From positions 1 to 64,000 of the forward strand of contig CALLXF010000019.1 in assembly GCA_938015805.1 (NCBI GenBank): a stretch of DNA of 64,000 bases, written 5' to 3'. Position 1 is the stretch's first letter; each line of letters begins with the position of its first letter. The position numbers and the translations under genes were made by a program. This document shows positions 17,199 to 26,900 of the stretch, piece after piece. The notes below the pieces were generated by a model. That model searched no databases and had not been told where the DNA came from. It worked only from the letters and a program-made list of their open reading frames with translations. This DNA comes from an uncultured Saprospiraceae bacterium (GTDB lineage: Bacteria > Bacteroidota > Bacteroidia > Chitinophagales > Saprospiraceae).

Positions 17199-18578
17199 TT
17201 ATAATTCGCCTGTGGCGATATCTAATTCTGTTTTTGCAATTACTAAATCGTAGATGGCATTAATGTATGAGGCTTGTGCATTATACAAAACTGTTTCAGC
17301 CTGTGTGATCTCTAAACTAGAGCCTACGCCTTCTTTATATTTTATTAAAGTTTTATCATAGATTTTTTCAGTGATAGACAAAGTGTTTTTTGCATTGTCT
17401 AATGTGGATTTTGCATTAAGCAGTTGTGTCTTTGCTCTACGTACTTGTAAACTTACACCTCGTTCAAATTCCTTTTTCTGAATTTCTGTTTTCTCTATTT
17501 CTAGAGTAAGTTTTTGTTCTGTTGCGGATCTATTTCCTCCATCGTAAATATTATAATTTACCGAAAACCCTGCTAACGCTGCTGGTAAAAATCCTGCTTC
17601 GTTAGAGTCAAATAGATTATTTCTCTGGAGTGTTTCTGATACACTTGCAAATGCTCGTACAGTAGGTAGTTTTTGTTTTTCTGTGCGTTCTAGGTTAAGC
17701 TCATTTAACTTTTGTCCTAGAGTAATGTTGGTATATTCTGCCCTTTTTTCATAATCTATACTGGCATCCATATCGAGATTAGCTACACTAATTTTATCTA
17801 CCAAAGATTCTAACTCCTCTGTTAGAATTACTTCTTTTTGGAAAGGATAATTCATTTGGAATTTTAGAAGATCATATGCAGTTTTTATTGAAAAAGCTAA
17901 GCTTGTTATTTGTGTTTTTAGATTCTCTACAGATAATTCTATGCGATCCACATCTAGTTGTTCTACAAATCCTGTTTTGTAAAATGCATTTACTTCAGAG
18001 TAGTTTTTTTCGGCTGTAGCCAAATTTTTCTTGAGGATTTCTATATTTTTTTGTGCTATTAAAATACCCAAGTAGGCTTTGGTAATATTGGCTCGGATTT
18101 CCTGCTTAGTAACATCGTCCTCTTTGGCCACTAGATCGCGATAAAGTTTTTGTGCTTTTAGTCCTGTTAGGTATGAACCATCAAAAATCAACATCGACGC
18201 CTCTACTCCTAGATTAAGATTGTTCTTAGTTACAAATGCTACTTCCTGTGAGGTAACTGGTGGTTGCTGAAAACCAGCAGGAAGTTGTTCTAATCCATCT
18301 AGTATACCGTATACAGTAGGAGATATAAAATCCTGTAATACCGTTTGCGGCCTTAGAAAATAATATTGATAACCCAGCTGTGCAGATACCTTAGGCTTGC
18401 CTATGGATTTAAACTCTTGAATTTCACTTTCTGCACTTTGTACATTGAGATGATTTAACTTTATAGAGTTACTATTATCATAGGCATAGTTTATAGCTTG
18501 CTCTAAATTGAATTGCTCCTGGGAGAAGCTCGTAAGATAGCAAGTTGCAAACAAAATGATAGCGTAGTACTTTATCAT
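17199..18578 (-). CDS. TolC family outer-membrane efflux channel
   Basis: The 459-residue protein has a signal peptide (ending SFSQ) and two structurally repeated halves of long helices with the OEP pattern, for example FNLEQAINYAYDNSNSIKL at the start and LDNAKNTLSITEKIYDKT in the second half. It forms the trimeric outer-membrane duct for the adjoining adaptor and pump. Its ATG overlaps the tetR stop (ATGA), and an 18-base gap leads to the adaptor gene, placing it second in the operon. Confidence 0.92.
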   Translation of the reverse strand: MIKYYAIILFATCYLTSFSQEQFNLEQAINYAYDNSNSIKLNHLNVQSAESEIQEFKSIGKPKVSAQLGYQYYFLRPQTVLQDFISPTVYGILDGLEQLPAGFQQPPVTSQEVAFVTKNNLNLGVEASMLIFDGSYLTGLKAQKLYRDLVAKEDDVTKQEIRANITKAYLGILIAQKNIEILKKNLATAEKNYSEVNAFYKTGFVEQLDVDRIELSVENLKTQITSLAFSIKTAYDLLKFQMNYPFQKEVILTEELESLVDKISVANLDMDASIDYEKRAEYTNITLGQKLNELNLERTEKQKLPTVRAFASVSETLQRNNLFDSNEAGFLPAALAGFSVNYNIYDGGNRSATEQKLTLEIEKTEIQKKEFERGVSLQVRRAKTQLLNAKSTLDNAKNTLSITEKIYDKTLIKYKEGVGSSLEITQAETVLYNAQASYINAIYDLVIAKTELDIATGEL

Positions 18579-19180
18579 TTGAAGTCGATTTTATTGTTTA
18601 AATATTTTCTCCCTTTATCTGTGGTAATTCCATTTAGATGGTATAGGAAGAATTCCGTAAATAGTGTAGAACGCGTAAATTCCCGTACAGGAAATATCTC
18701 CTCGTCCAATATAAGCTGCGACTGACCGATATATAATTTTGCGATAATATCTGCATGTAGATCTTTACGATATAAACCTGCTTTTTGCCCTTTAATCACA
18801 TTGTCGGTTATGGTTTTTTGTACAAAAACCAAGTGATCTTTTTCTATGTAATCCCATGCTGTCGGATGATACTTTTTAAGATCAAAAACCAGACCCGGAC
18901 TCATATCTCTAAAAAAGCTAAAAATATAATTTCCGATACTGACCATTTCCTCTACCGCGTTTGAGGAACATTTAGTAATCTCTAGGATGTCTTGCTCTTC
19001 TTTCTGTGAGAAATTTACAACGACCTTATAGACTAGATCTTTTTTGTTTTCGATCACACTATAAATAGTCTTTTTTGATATCCCCAGTTTTTTAGCAATG
19101 TCGTCCATACTTACACTCTTTACCCCATATTTGAGAAAGAGCTTCATAGTAGATTCTAGTAATTTATCGGGTACAAACAT
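18575..19180 (-). CDS. TetR/AcrR family transcriptional regulator
   Basis: The 201-residue protein has the TetR-type helix-turn-helix near the N-terminus (MDDIAKKLGISKKTIYSVIENKKDL) and a variable helical ligand-binding C-terminal domain. As the first gene of the tolC-adaptor-pump-pdxH operon, it most likely represses its own transcription and that of the pump until an effector binds. The ATGA overlap with tolC supports one transcript. The effector cannot be predicted. Confidence 0.92.
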   Translation of the reverse strand: MFVPDKLLESTMKLFLKYGVKSVSMDDIAKKLGISKKTIYSVIENKKDLVYKVVVNFSQKEEQDILEITKCSSNAVEEMVSIGNYIFSFFRDMSPGLVFDLKKYHPTAWDYIEKDHLVFVQKTITDNVIKGQKAGLYRKDLHADIIAKLYIGQSQLILDEEIFPVREFTRSTLFTEFFLYHLNGITTDKGRKYLNNKIDFK

Positions 19181-19196
19181 TTTTTGATTTCTAGCA

Positions 19197-19204
19197 CAAA
19201 AATA
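19197..19204 (-). promoter_or_regulatory. Candidate -7 element for the tetR-efflux operon
   Basis: On the minus strand TATTTTTG matches TAnnTTTG and ends 16 bases before the tetR ATG, giving a leader of about 10 bases. A TetR operator would be expected to overlap it, but I do not see a convincing inverted repeat. Confidence 0.35.
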
Positions 19205-19332
19205 TAATCTAAAAACATAGGAAACTATTTATTGTTTGAAAGTTTCCTGAGTTTTTGTCTATTATCTGTCAGACTGTGGTATTATGAGAATGAACTGTTA
19301 TTTTGGAGGTCTAATATGTTATAAAATCTAGG

Positions 19333-20385
19333 ATGAGTATAAAAATGAGAGGTCTCGGTATTATGTCTGGCAGTTCGCTGGATGCAGTAGATGCCATCAT
19401 CGTAGATATCTCCGCAACGCAATATCATATAATAGAAAAAGTAGCCATTCCTATTCCTGAGAAATTAAAAGACGGCTTACGCCAATCTGCAGACTTACCT
19501 CTTAAAGATTATTTACTTTTAGAATCGGAATACAGTACTTTTTTAGCCTACGCCATGCTGCATAATTTTAAATCAGATTATGATTACATTGCTGTGCATG
19601 GACATACCACACATCACTTTCCTGAAGAGGTGATTTCTAATCAGATGGTTAATGGAGCGATCCTTTCTGCATTAACCAAAAAGAAAGTTATTACAGATTT
19701 TAGAGTGGGGGATATAGCCCTCGGTGGTAAAGGTACACCGATGGTTACGATGGCAGAAAAACATTTATTTAAAGGATATGATTATTATCTTAATCTAGGA
19801 GGTATTGCAAACGTTTCTATCGCTGCAGATTGGTCGGCATACGATATCTGTCCTTGTAATCAATTGCTAAATTATCTAGCTGCCAAGGTTGATCTTGATT
19901 ACGATGCGGAAGGCAAATTGTCTAGAACTGGAAAAATAGATTCTAATTTATATAATGCTTTAGGAGCATTTAGTTATTACCAAGAGCCATCACCTAAGTC
20001 GATTGATAATAACTGGATAAAGGAAAACTATATTCCATTATTGGACTCAGTCATACATGTTCCGGAGGCGTTACATACAAGTGTAAAATGGATCGCGGAT
20101 CAGATAGATGGAAGTTTAGAGCCGCTATCCGTTCCGGGAAGTTTGTTTATCACAGGTGGTGGAACGCATAACAATTTTTTAGTTGAAGAAATTTCTAACA
20201 GAGTGCAGAAAAAAAATATTAGTGTAGTTATTCCTGATCTGGATATCATAGATTTTAAAGAAGCGATTCTTATGGCATACCTCGGTTATTTGCGGATCTC
20301 TAATCAACCAAACCTGTTGCATACTGTTACAGGAGCATCTACTAATTCTATAGGAGGAGCAATTTATAATGTACATGGTAGCTAA
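19333..20385 (+). CDS. anmK: Anhydro-N-acetylmuramic acid kinase
   Basis: AnmK cleaves and phosphorylates 1,6-anhydro-MurNAc to MurNAc-6-phosphate during peptidoglycan recycling in the cytosol. The 350-residue protein has the ASKHA-fold nucleotide site GIMSGSSLDAVDAIIVD at the N-terminus, AVHGHTTHH, DFRVGDIALGGKGTPMV with the catalytic Asp, NLGGIANVS, and FITGGGTHNNF near the end. It is slightly shorter than the E. coli enzyme. The next gene starts 17 bases before this one ends, so the two overlap in different frames. Confidence 0.93.
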   Translation: MSIKMRGLGIMSGSSLDAVDAIIVDISATQYHIIEKVAIPIPEKLKDGLRQSADLPLKDYLLLESEYSTFLAYAMLHNFKSDYDYIAVHGHTTHHFPEEVISNQMVNGAILSALTKKKVITDFRVGDIALGGKGTPMVTMAEKHLFKGYDYYLNLGGIANVSIAADWSAYDICPCNQLLNYLAAKVDLDYDAEGKLSRTGKIDSNLYNALGAFSYYQEPSPKSIDNNWIKENYIPLLDSVIHVPEALHTSVKWIADQIDGSLEPLSVPGSLFITGGGTHNNFLVEEISNRVQKKNISVVIPDLDIIDFKEAILMAYLGYLRISNQPNLLHTVTGASTNSIGGAIYNVHGS

Positions 20386-21406
20386 GACAGATAAGATATT
20401 AATTACGGGAGGAACAGGTTTTATAGGTTCTTACATTATCAGATACCTTATTCATGAAGGGTATATAAACCTGATGGGTTTGCATCGAGGAGCGAGTTCT
20501 TTCGATCTACTCGGTGTAGCAAAAGAAAAGGTCTTATGGGTACAAGGAGATATTACTGATCCTTTAGGGATGGATGATATAATAAGTCGGGCTGATGTAG
20601 TCATACATGCTGCCGCTGTGGTGTCATTTGATGATCGAGATTCGGAATCGATGATCTCCGCAAATCGGGACGGCACAGCAAATCTGATAAATGCGGCTCT
20701 AAGGCAAAGTATCAAAAAATTTATTCACATCAGTTCAGTCGCTGCATTAGGTAAACCGTTGCCAGGTAAACTGATCGACGAAAAAACAGAATGGGTAGAA
20801 TCTAAAAACAATTCTCCTTACTCGCTATCTAAGAGAGCTTCAGAACTGGAGGTATGGAGAGGCCATGCAGAGGGATTAAATGTATCTATCCTAAATCCGT
20901 CTGTAGTTTTAGGAGCAGGTCACTGGGATCGTACTTCTTCTAAGATTATTGGTAATATGTATAGAGGTCAGAAGCTATATCCCAAAGGTGGAAATGGTTT
21001 TGTAGATGTTAGAGATGTAGCTAAGGCGGTTTTAAGGCTTATCGCCAATGATCATAACGGTAATAGGTACGTGTTAAATGGTGCAAACTTAAAGTTTAAA
21101 AAACTGATGGATCAAATGGCCGATCATTATAACATCCCAAAACCAAAGAAACAAATTTCTGACTGGATGATCCCGATTTCATGGCGTTTGTTTAAGGTCA
21201 TTTCTTTTATTACTCGTAGGCCTACCGTTTATGCAAAGCACACAGTAATCAGTACTTCTAAAATATGGAAGTATAACGCCCGTAAATCTGTAGAAGAACT
21301 AGGCCTAACATACATTCCTATCGAACAAACACTAACAGAGTCTTGTGAGGCATATTTAGAATCTAGGGCAAATAACCTGTCTTACGGTATTTTAAAGATT
21401 ATATAA
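20369..21406 (+). CDS. NAD(P)-dependent epimerase/dehydratase family protein (extended SDR)
   Basis: The 345-residue protein is an extended short-chain dehydrogenase/reductase: Rossmann motif GGTGFIGSYI near residue 14, DVVIHAAAVVSF, the catalytic HISSVAAL Ser, and YSLSKRASE with the YxxxK pair. The C-terminal substrate domain includes VDVRDVAKAVLRLI. It resembles the dihydroflavonol-4-reductase-like/NAD-dependent epimerase group, and the true substrate is unknown. Two in-frame ATGs (20369 and 20375) are equally plausible starts. It overlaps anmK, implying translational coupling, but no clear metabolic link to peptidoglycan recycling is known to me. Confidence 0.87.
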   Translation: MYMVAKTDKILITGGTGFIGSYIIRYLIHEGYINLMGLHRGASSFDLLGVAKEKVLWVQGDITDPLGMDDIISRADVVIHAAAVVSFDDRDSESMISANRDGTANLINAALRQSIKKFIHISSVAALGKPLPGKLIDEKTEWVESKNNSPYSLSKRASELEVWRGHAEGLNVSILNPSVVLGAGHWDRTSSKIIGNMYRGQKLYPKGGNGFVDVRDVAKAVLRLIANDHNGNRYVLNGANLKFKKLMDQMADHYNIPKPKKQISDWMIPISWRLFKVISFITRRPTVYAKHTVISTSKIWKYNARKSVEELGLTYIPIEQTLTESCEAYLESRANNLSYGILKII

Positions 21407-21589
21407 AATATTATTTTACAACTATATACATATACAAAATATTTATACTGTAAAAAATACCGTTTACTAATTAAATGTTAGTAATAAATGAATTATGCCA
21501 TAGAATATATTTTAAGTAACTTTTAAGGCCATATAATATTCCATGGATATTATTATTTGCCTAATTGATTAAACTTAAAATTCCTATCT

Positions 21590-23716
21590 ATGTCTTACGC
21601 TACTAAAAATTTGAGGAACATTACCCTATTAGGGCACTCGGGAAGTGGTAAAACGAGTTTTGCTGAAACTATGCTTTTCGAAGCCGGTGCCATTTCCCGT
21701 AAAGGATCAGTAGAAAATAATTCTACGATCTCTGATTACACTAACATCGAACAAGAAAAAGGAAATTCTCTTTTCAGCACCTTATTACACGCTAAGTGGA
21801 GAGATCATAAAATAAATATTTTGGATACGCCAGGTTCCGATGATTTTATAGGAGAGGTAGTTTCTTCTTTAAAAGTTGCGGATACTTCTTTAATGATCCT
21901 TAATGCTGCAAGTGGTGTAGAGGTAGGAACAGAGATTGTCTGGGATTATGTGAATCAGTTTAAGACCCCCTCTATTTTTGTAGTAAACCAGGTAGATCAT
22001 GATAAATCAGATTTTGAATCTACATTGGCTCAAGCCCAAAATACTTTTGGACGTAAAGTGGTTCCGGTCCAGTTTCCTTTAAATCAGGGACCAGATTTTA
22101 ATACCATCATCGATGCTCTAAGAATGATCATGTATGTTTTTCCAGATGGCGGTGGAAAACCAAAAAAGGAGCCTATCCCAGAAACAGAAATAAAACGTGC
22201 ACAGGAAATGCATAATGCCTTGGTAGAGATTGCAGCTGAAAATGACGAAGCCTTAATGGAAAAATTCTTTGAGGATGGTTCTTTGTCAGAATCAGAATTA
22301 GCAAGAGGATTAACATTGGCTTTAGCCAAACAAGACTTCTATCCGATGTTTTGTTGTAGTGCTACTAATAATATGGGTAGCGGTAGAATCATGGGATTTT
22401 TAAATGATATAGCACCTAGCCCAGCAGATCGAGAAAGCACAAACTTAGAAGGAGGAGATATATTAAAAACTGATGCATTTAAGGAAACCAGTGTTTTTAT
22501 CTTTAAAACAATATCTGAACCTCAGGTAGGGATGGTTTCTTATTTTAAAGTATACAGTGGAAGGGTCACTGATGGTATGGAACTCGTAAATGCAGATAAT
22601 AGAAGCACGGAGAGATTAAGTCAGATCTTCGAAGCAAATGGAAAATCACGTACTCAGGTCCAAGAGCTACAAGCGGGTGACATAGGAGTAACCGTTAAAC
22701 TAAAAAATACTCACACTAATAACACCTTAAATCAAAAAGGAGTAGACCGGGTAATAGAAAAAATAAAATTTCCTAGTCCACGTATCAGAACAGCAGTAAT
22801 GCCTCCGAGCAAATCAGAGATGGAAAAATTAATGAAAGCCTTACATCAAATCGAAGAGGAAGATCCTACTCTAATCGTAGAGCAAAATGCGACTATAAAA
22901 CAAACGATCCTGCACGGTCAAGGACAATTGCACCTCGATTTGATAAAATATAGAATAGAGAAGGTAAATAATATCTCTATGGAGTTTTCTAAACCTAAAA
23001 TTGCTTACCGCGAAACAATTACCAAAGTAGCTAATAGCTCTTACCGTCATAAAAAGCAATCAGGTGGTTCTGGACAATTCGCGGAAGTGCATATGAGGAT
23101 CGAGCCATATTATGAAGGTATGCCAGAACCTAGTGGCCTTACGGTTAGGAAAACTGAGCTTATCGATCTGGAGTGGGGTGGTAAGTTATCATTTTATTGG
23201 TGTATCGTAGGAGGGTCCATAGATGCAAAGTATATCAATGCGATCAAAAAAGGTGTCATGCAGAAGATGGAGGAAGGTCCGCTTACAGGATCTAATTGTA
23301 TCGATATCCGAGTCTCAATATATGATGGGAAAATGCATCCTGTTGATTCTAATGACATGGCGTTTATGATCGCTGCTGCTCAGGTTTTTAAACAAGCTTT
23401 TGAACAAGCAGGACCTCAGTTACTAGAACCTATTCATGATGTAGATATCATTTGCTCAGATCTAGTGATGGGAGATGTAATGGGTGATCTCCAATCTAGA
23501 CGAGCCATCATTATGGGTATGGATGCCGAGGGGTCTCAGCAAAAAATACATACTAGAGTTCCACTTTCTGAGTTGTACCAGTACTCGTCTACGCTAAGAG
23601 CACTTACACAAGGTAAAGCAAAGTTTACCAGAAGATTTGCAGAGTTCCTTCCTGTGAGCAACGAATTAAAAAGCGAATTAGTGAAGGATCATCAGAAGGC
23701 ATTAGAAACAGTATAG
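21590..23716 (+). CDS. Divergent elongation factor G paralogue (EF-G2-like)
   Basis: The 708-residue protein keeps all five EF-G domains: a P-loop GHSGSGKT (15-22), domain II (SVFIFKTISEP), domains III/IV (IAYRETI ... GSGQFAEV) and V. Its GTPase motifs are degenerate. The switch I ERGITI motif is replaced (IEQEKGNSLFST). The G3 motif is DTPGSDDF, with Ser83 where EF-G has the catalytic His. The NKxD motif is NQVD (133-136). It therefore probably binds ribosomes like EF-G but hydrolyses GTP poorly or not at all. This matches the Bacteroides EF-G2 type, a second EF-G used under nutrient limitation. The canonical fusA is expected elsewhere. Confidence 0.88.
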   Translation: MSYATKNLRNITLLGHSGSGKTSFAETMLFEAGAISRKGSVENNSTISDYTNIEQEKGNSLFSTLLHAKWRDHKINILDTPGSDDFIGEVVSSLKVADTSLMILNAASGVEVGTEIVWDYVNQFKTPSIFVVNQVDHDKSDFESTLAQAQNTFGRKVVPVQFPLNQGPDFNTIIDALRMIMYVFPDGGGKPKKEPIPETEIKRAQEMHNALVEIAAENDEALMEKFFEDGSLSESELARGLTLALAKQDFYPMFCCSATNNMGSGRIMGFLNDIAPSPADRESTNLEGGDILKTDAFKETSVFIFKTISEPQVGMVSYFKVYSGRVTDGMELVNADNRSTERLSQIFEANGKSRTQVQELQAGDIGVTVKLKNTHTNNTLNQKGVDRVIEKIKFPSPRIRTAVMPPSKSEMEKLMKALHQIEEEDPTLIVEQNATIKQTILHGQGQLHLDLIKYRIEKVNNISMEFSKPKIAYRETITKVANSSYRHKKQSGGSGQFAEVHMRIEPYYEGMPEPSGLTVRKTELIDLEWGGKLSFYWCIVGGSIDAKYINAIKKGVMQKMEEGPLTGSNCIDIRVSIYDGKMHPVDSNDMAFMIAAAQVFKQAFEQAGPQLLEPIHDVDIICSDLVMGDVMGDLQSRRAIIMGMDAEGSQQKIHTRVPLSELYQYSSTLRALTQGKAKFTRRFAEFLPVSNELKSELVKDHQKALETV

Positions 23717-23754
23717 CGATTATAAAGTATAAAATAATAGTAAAATTCTTGTGC

Positions 23755-23832
23755 ATGGATAAGGCTCAGGAAATAATAGAATTAGGGCCAGTTGCTATCT
23801 CGGAACATACAGAATATAAACATAAATTCTAA
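23755..23832 (+). other. Possible 25-codon ORF or gene remnant
   Basis: A short frame (MDKAQEIIELGPVAISEH ...) lies between the EF-G2 gene and its terminator. After the TAA the same frame continues for about 32 codons (FTDRGLVAKLSLYFMPTSH) before the next stop, so this may be the relic of a longer gene. No ribosome-binding site is clear. I do not recognise it. Confidence 0.25.
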
Positions 23833-23840
23833 TTTACAGA

Positions 23841-23875
23841 TAGAGGTTTAGTTGCAAAATTAAGCCTCTATTTTA
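23841..23875 (+). terminator. Probable intrinsic terminator after the EF-G2 gene
   Basis: Stem tagaggttta / taagcctcta (10 bp with one G-T pair) with a 10-nt loop is followed by tttta. It lies about 125 bases past the EF-G2 stop and 115 before the giant repeat gene, so those two genes are probably separate transcripts. Confidence 0.6.
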
Positions 23876-23919
23876 TGCCAACTTCTCACGATATTATAAA
23901 ACATATTAAAAAAAATAGT

Positions 23920-23927
23920 TATATTTG
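23920..23927 (+). promoter_or_regulatory. Candidate -7 promoter element of the giant repeat gene
   Basis: TATATTTG is an exact match to TAnnTTTG, 58 bases before the ATG and just after the terminator hairpin. No clear -33 TTTG is seen. Confidence 0.4.
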
Positions 23928-23985
23928 TTGACCACCTAAATGATAATAGATCGAAGTATTAATTAATAACTGAGATTTATTACAC

Positions 23986-26900
23986 ATGTCAAGATTCAAG
24001 AAATTCTTTGGGTTTCTCCTATCTGTATTTTTGGTATCCGCTTTGGGGTCTATTTCTACAGCTCAAAATTGCCAAATTTCCTTTCCTACTTCGACAGAGG
24101 CTGATTATCAGCAAAGATCATATCGATCCAGCACACAGTCAAATGATGATAACATCGTATGGTCAGAGCTATCTAATGGAAGTATCTCTAATAATGAGTA
24201 TGTGGCCGTTACATTAGAGCCAGATGCTTTTTCTGAAAGAATATCATTTTCTGATTTTAGGTTTAATATTCCGATGGGGTCTGTGATCCATGGGATCACT
24301 GTTATTGTTGAAGGAAATACTTCTGGTGCAAAACCTACAGATTACGTAGTACGCTTAAAAGGGGCTAATACAAATTTAGCCAACTTAAATTTTGCAGGTA
24401 GCCTTTGGCCCTTAGATCAAGATGGAACATGGAGATACGGAGCGGACTGGTATTTGTGGAATCAAAATTGGTCTGTTCAGACTCTTAATTCTAATACATT
24501 TGGGGTGGAGTTGCAGATTAGAAATCTCGAAGATCAAACCCTGACGGCCAATATAGATCATCTAAAGATAGAGGTAGATTATACACCTCCATACAAAGTT
24601 TGTAATGATCATGCTTGCATTATCGCTTCTGTTCCTGAAGATTTAGATGTCAATACGTATCAGTGGAATGTACCTAATGATTTTCATGTAATATCAGAAA
24701 GTAGTACTGAAAACTTAATTATCATTGCTCCAAATCCTGGAGTATTAGGAATTTATAATCTATGCGTAACACCTATTTCTACTACTGGAAATAGTAGCCA
24801 ATGCTGTACTCATTTTTCTTTACAAGATTGTACACCTGGTTCTATAGGCGATTATGTTTTTGATGATAGGAACGATAATGGAATACAAGATCATGATGAC
24901 TTACCGATGGGTGGTATTACAGTTTCTTTGTTTGATGATAAATCTAATTTTATCGCATCGACGGTATCTGACGACAGTGGATTTTATCAGTTTATAGATG
25001 TTCAAAGTGGGACTTATTACATACAGATCAGTGATTTTGAAGAATATAGGTTAGCAAAAGCAGATGTAGGAAATGACGCCACTGACTCTGATCTTACGGA
25101 AATACTAGGACCGGGTACTACAGATTACTTTGTACTTAATCCAGGACAAAATAAAGATGATATAGATTTAGGACTTAGATTATTAACTAGGATAAGTGGA
25201 TCTGCATGGTTAGATAATAATGGTAATGGTGTAAAGGACCCTTCGGAAATATCATTTGAAGGAATAGAAGTGATTTTATTTGATCAAAATAATCAAGAAA
25301 TTGTCTCCACGATTACTGGACAAGATGGTACATATAGTTTTGATGATTTACTTCCAGCTTTATACTATGTAGTATTTATAAGTCCGGACGATTTTGTATT
25401 TACTATTCCAGGTTTCGGTTCGACAGTGGATAATCTTATCGCTCCTGGAGCCACACCTATAATAGATGGCTTAGCTAGTAATAATTTATCAGATATAAAC
25501 GCTGGGTTATATCAGGCAGTAAGCATAGGAGATTTTATATGGTTGGATTTAAATAGAAATGGATTACAGGATGTTAGTGAGCCAGGTATTGCTGATATAG
25601 AGGTTGTACTTTTTCCGGCTGTAGGAACGCCTATCACTGGAACGACAGATGAGTCAGGCCAATATTTGTTTTCTAATGTACCTCCAGGATCTTACAGAAT
25701 AATTATTGAAAATAATAATGATCTCATTCCTACTTTGATCGATCAAGGTAATGGAACAAATGATAGTAAACAGATTACTTTAGTAGGATCGTCTTTTGAG
25801 AGTGTATCTTTTGATATTAATTCTGGGGAAATAACATCAGATATAGATTTTGGTTTTCAGTATAAACCTTCCTCGATTTCAGGACTTGCATGGGAAGATA
25901 ATGATGGAGATGCTCTAAATAATAATGGAGAAAACTTACTAGTGTCTATACCAGTTGCTTTGTATACTGAGAGTGGAATTTTTGTCGATGAGACGCTTAC
26001 CGATATGACTGGAGCATATTCTTTTACGCAGTTAAATCCGGGCAACTATTATGTTGTTTTCGAAAAAATGGGATCATTAGTTTTTACCATGTTTGGAATG
26101 GATTCTGATGTAGACGAAAGTATTGTAGAGGGTTCTACTCGATTAATATCTCTTGCTGCAGATACAGATATAGTAGGGATCGATGCAGGTTTTTATGAAT
26201 TTGCAACACTCGGTGATTATATGTGGTTAGATCTCAATAGAAATGGCTTACAGGATCCATCAGAATCAGGAATTCCAGATTTACAAATCCAGTTAATTAG
26301 ACCTATAGGACTGATCGTAAATACAGTAACCGATGCAAATGGAATTTACACTTACGATCTACTTCCTCCAGGAAAATATATAGTTTCTGTTTTAAAGGAG
26401 GATGGATTAGAACCCAGTCTTTTTAATCAGGGTAACGGACAAAATGATAGTGATGAATTTGTAGACGTAGGTGCTTTTTTTAACAGTATGGTGATTACAC
26501 TCAGTTCTGGGGAGGTAAAATCAGATTTAGATTTTGGTTTCCAGTTTAGTCCTTCTTCCATCTCTGGTTCTGTTTGGATAGATGATAATGCGGATGGGCT
26601 AGATAACCCAATAGAAGATCGATTTACAGGAGTAATGGTATCTCTTTATAATAATGCAGGTACTGTAATAGATCAGACGACTACCGATGCGAGTGGAACT
26701 TATATTTTTAATGATGTAAATCCAGGTGACTATTACATCGTTTTTTCTGCTCCTACTGATTTTGTTTTTACCAGTTTTGGAATGGACTCAGATGTAAGCA
26801 GTAGTGTAGTTTTTGGTTCTACTGATATTATAAATGTGACAGCAGGTTCTGGTTTAAATGGGATCGATGCAGGTTTATATCAGTATGGATCGATAGGTGA

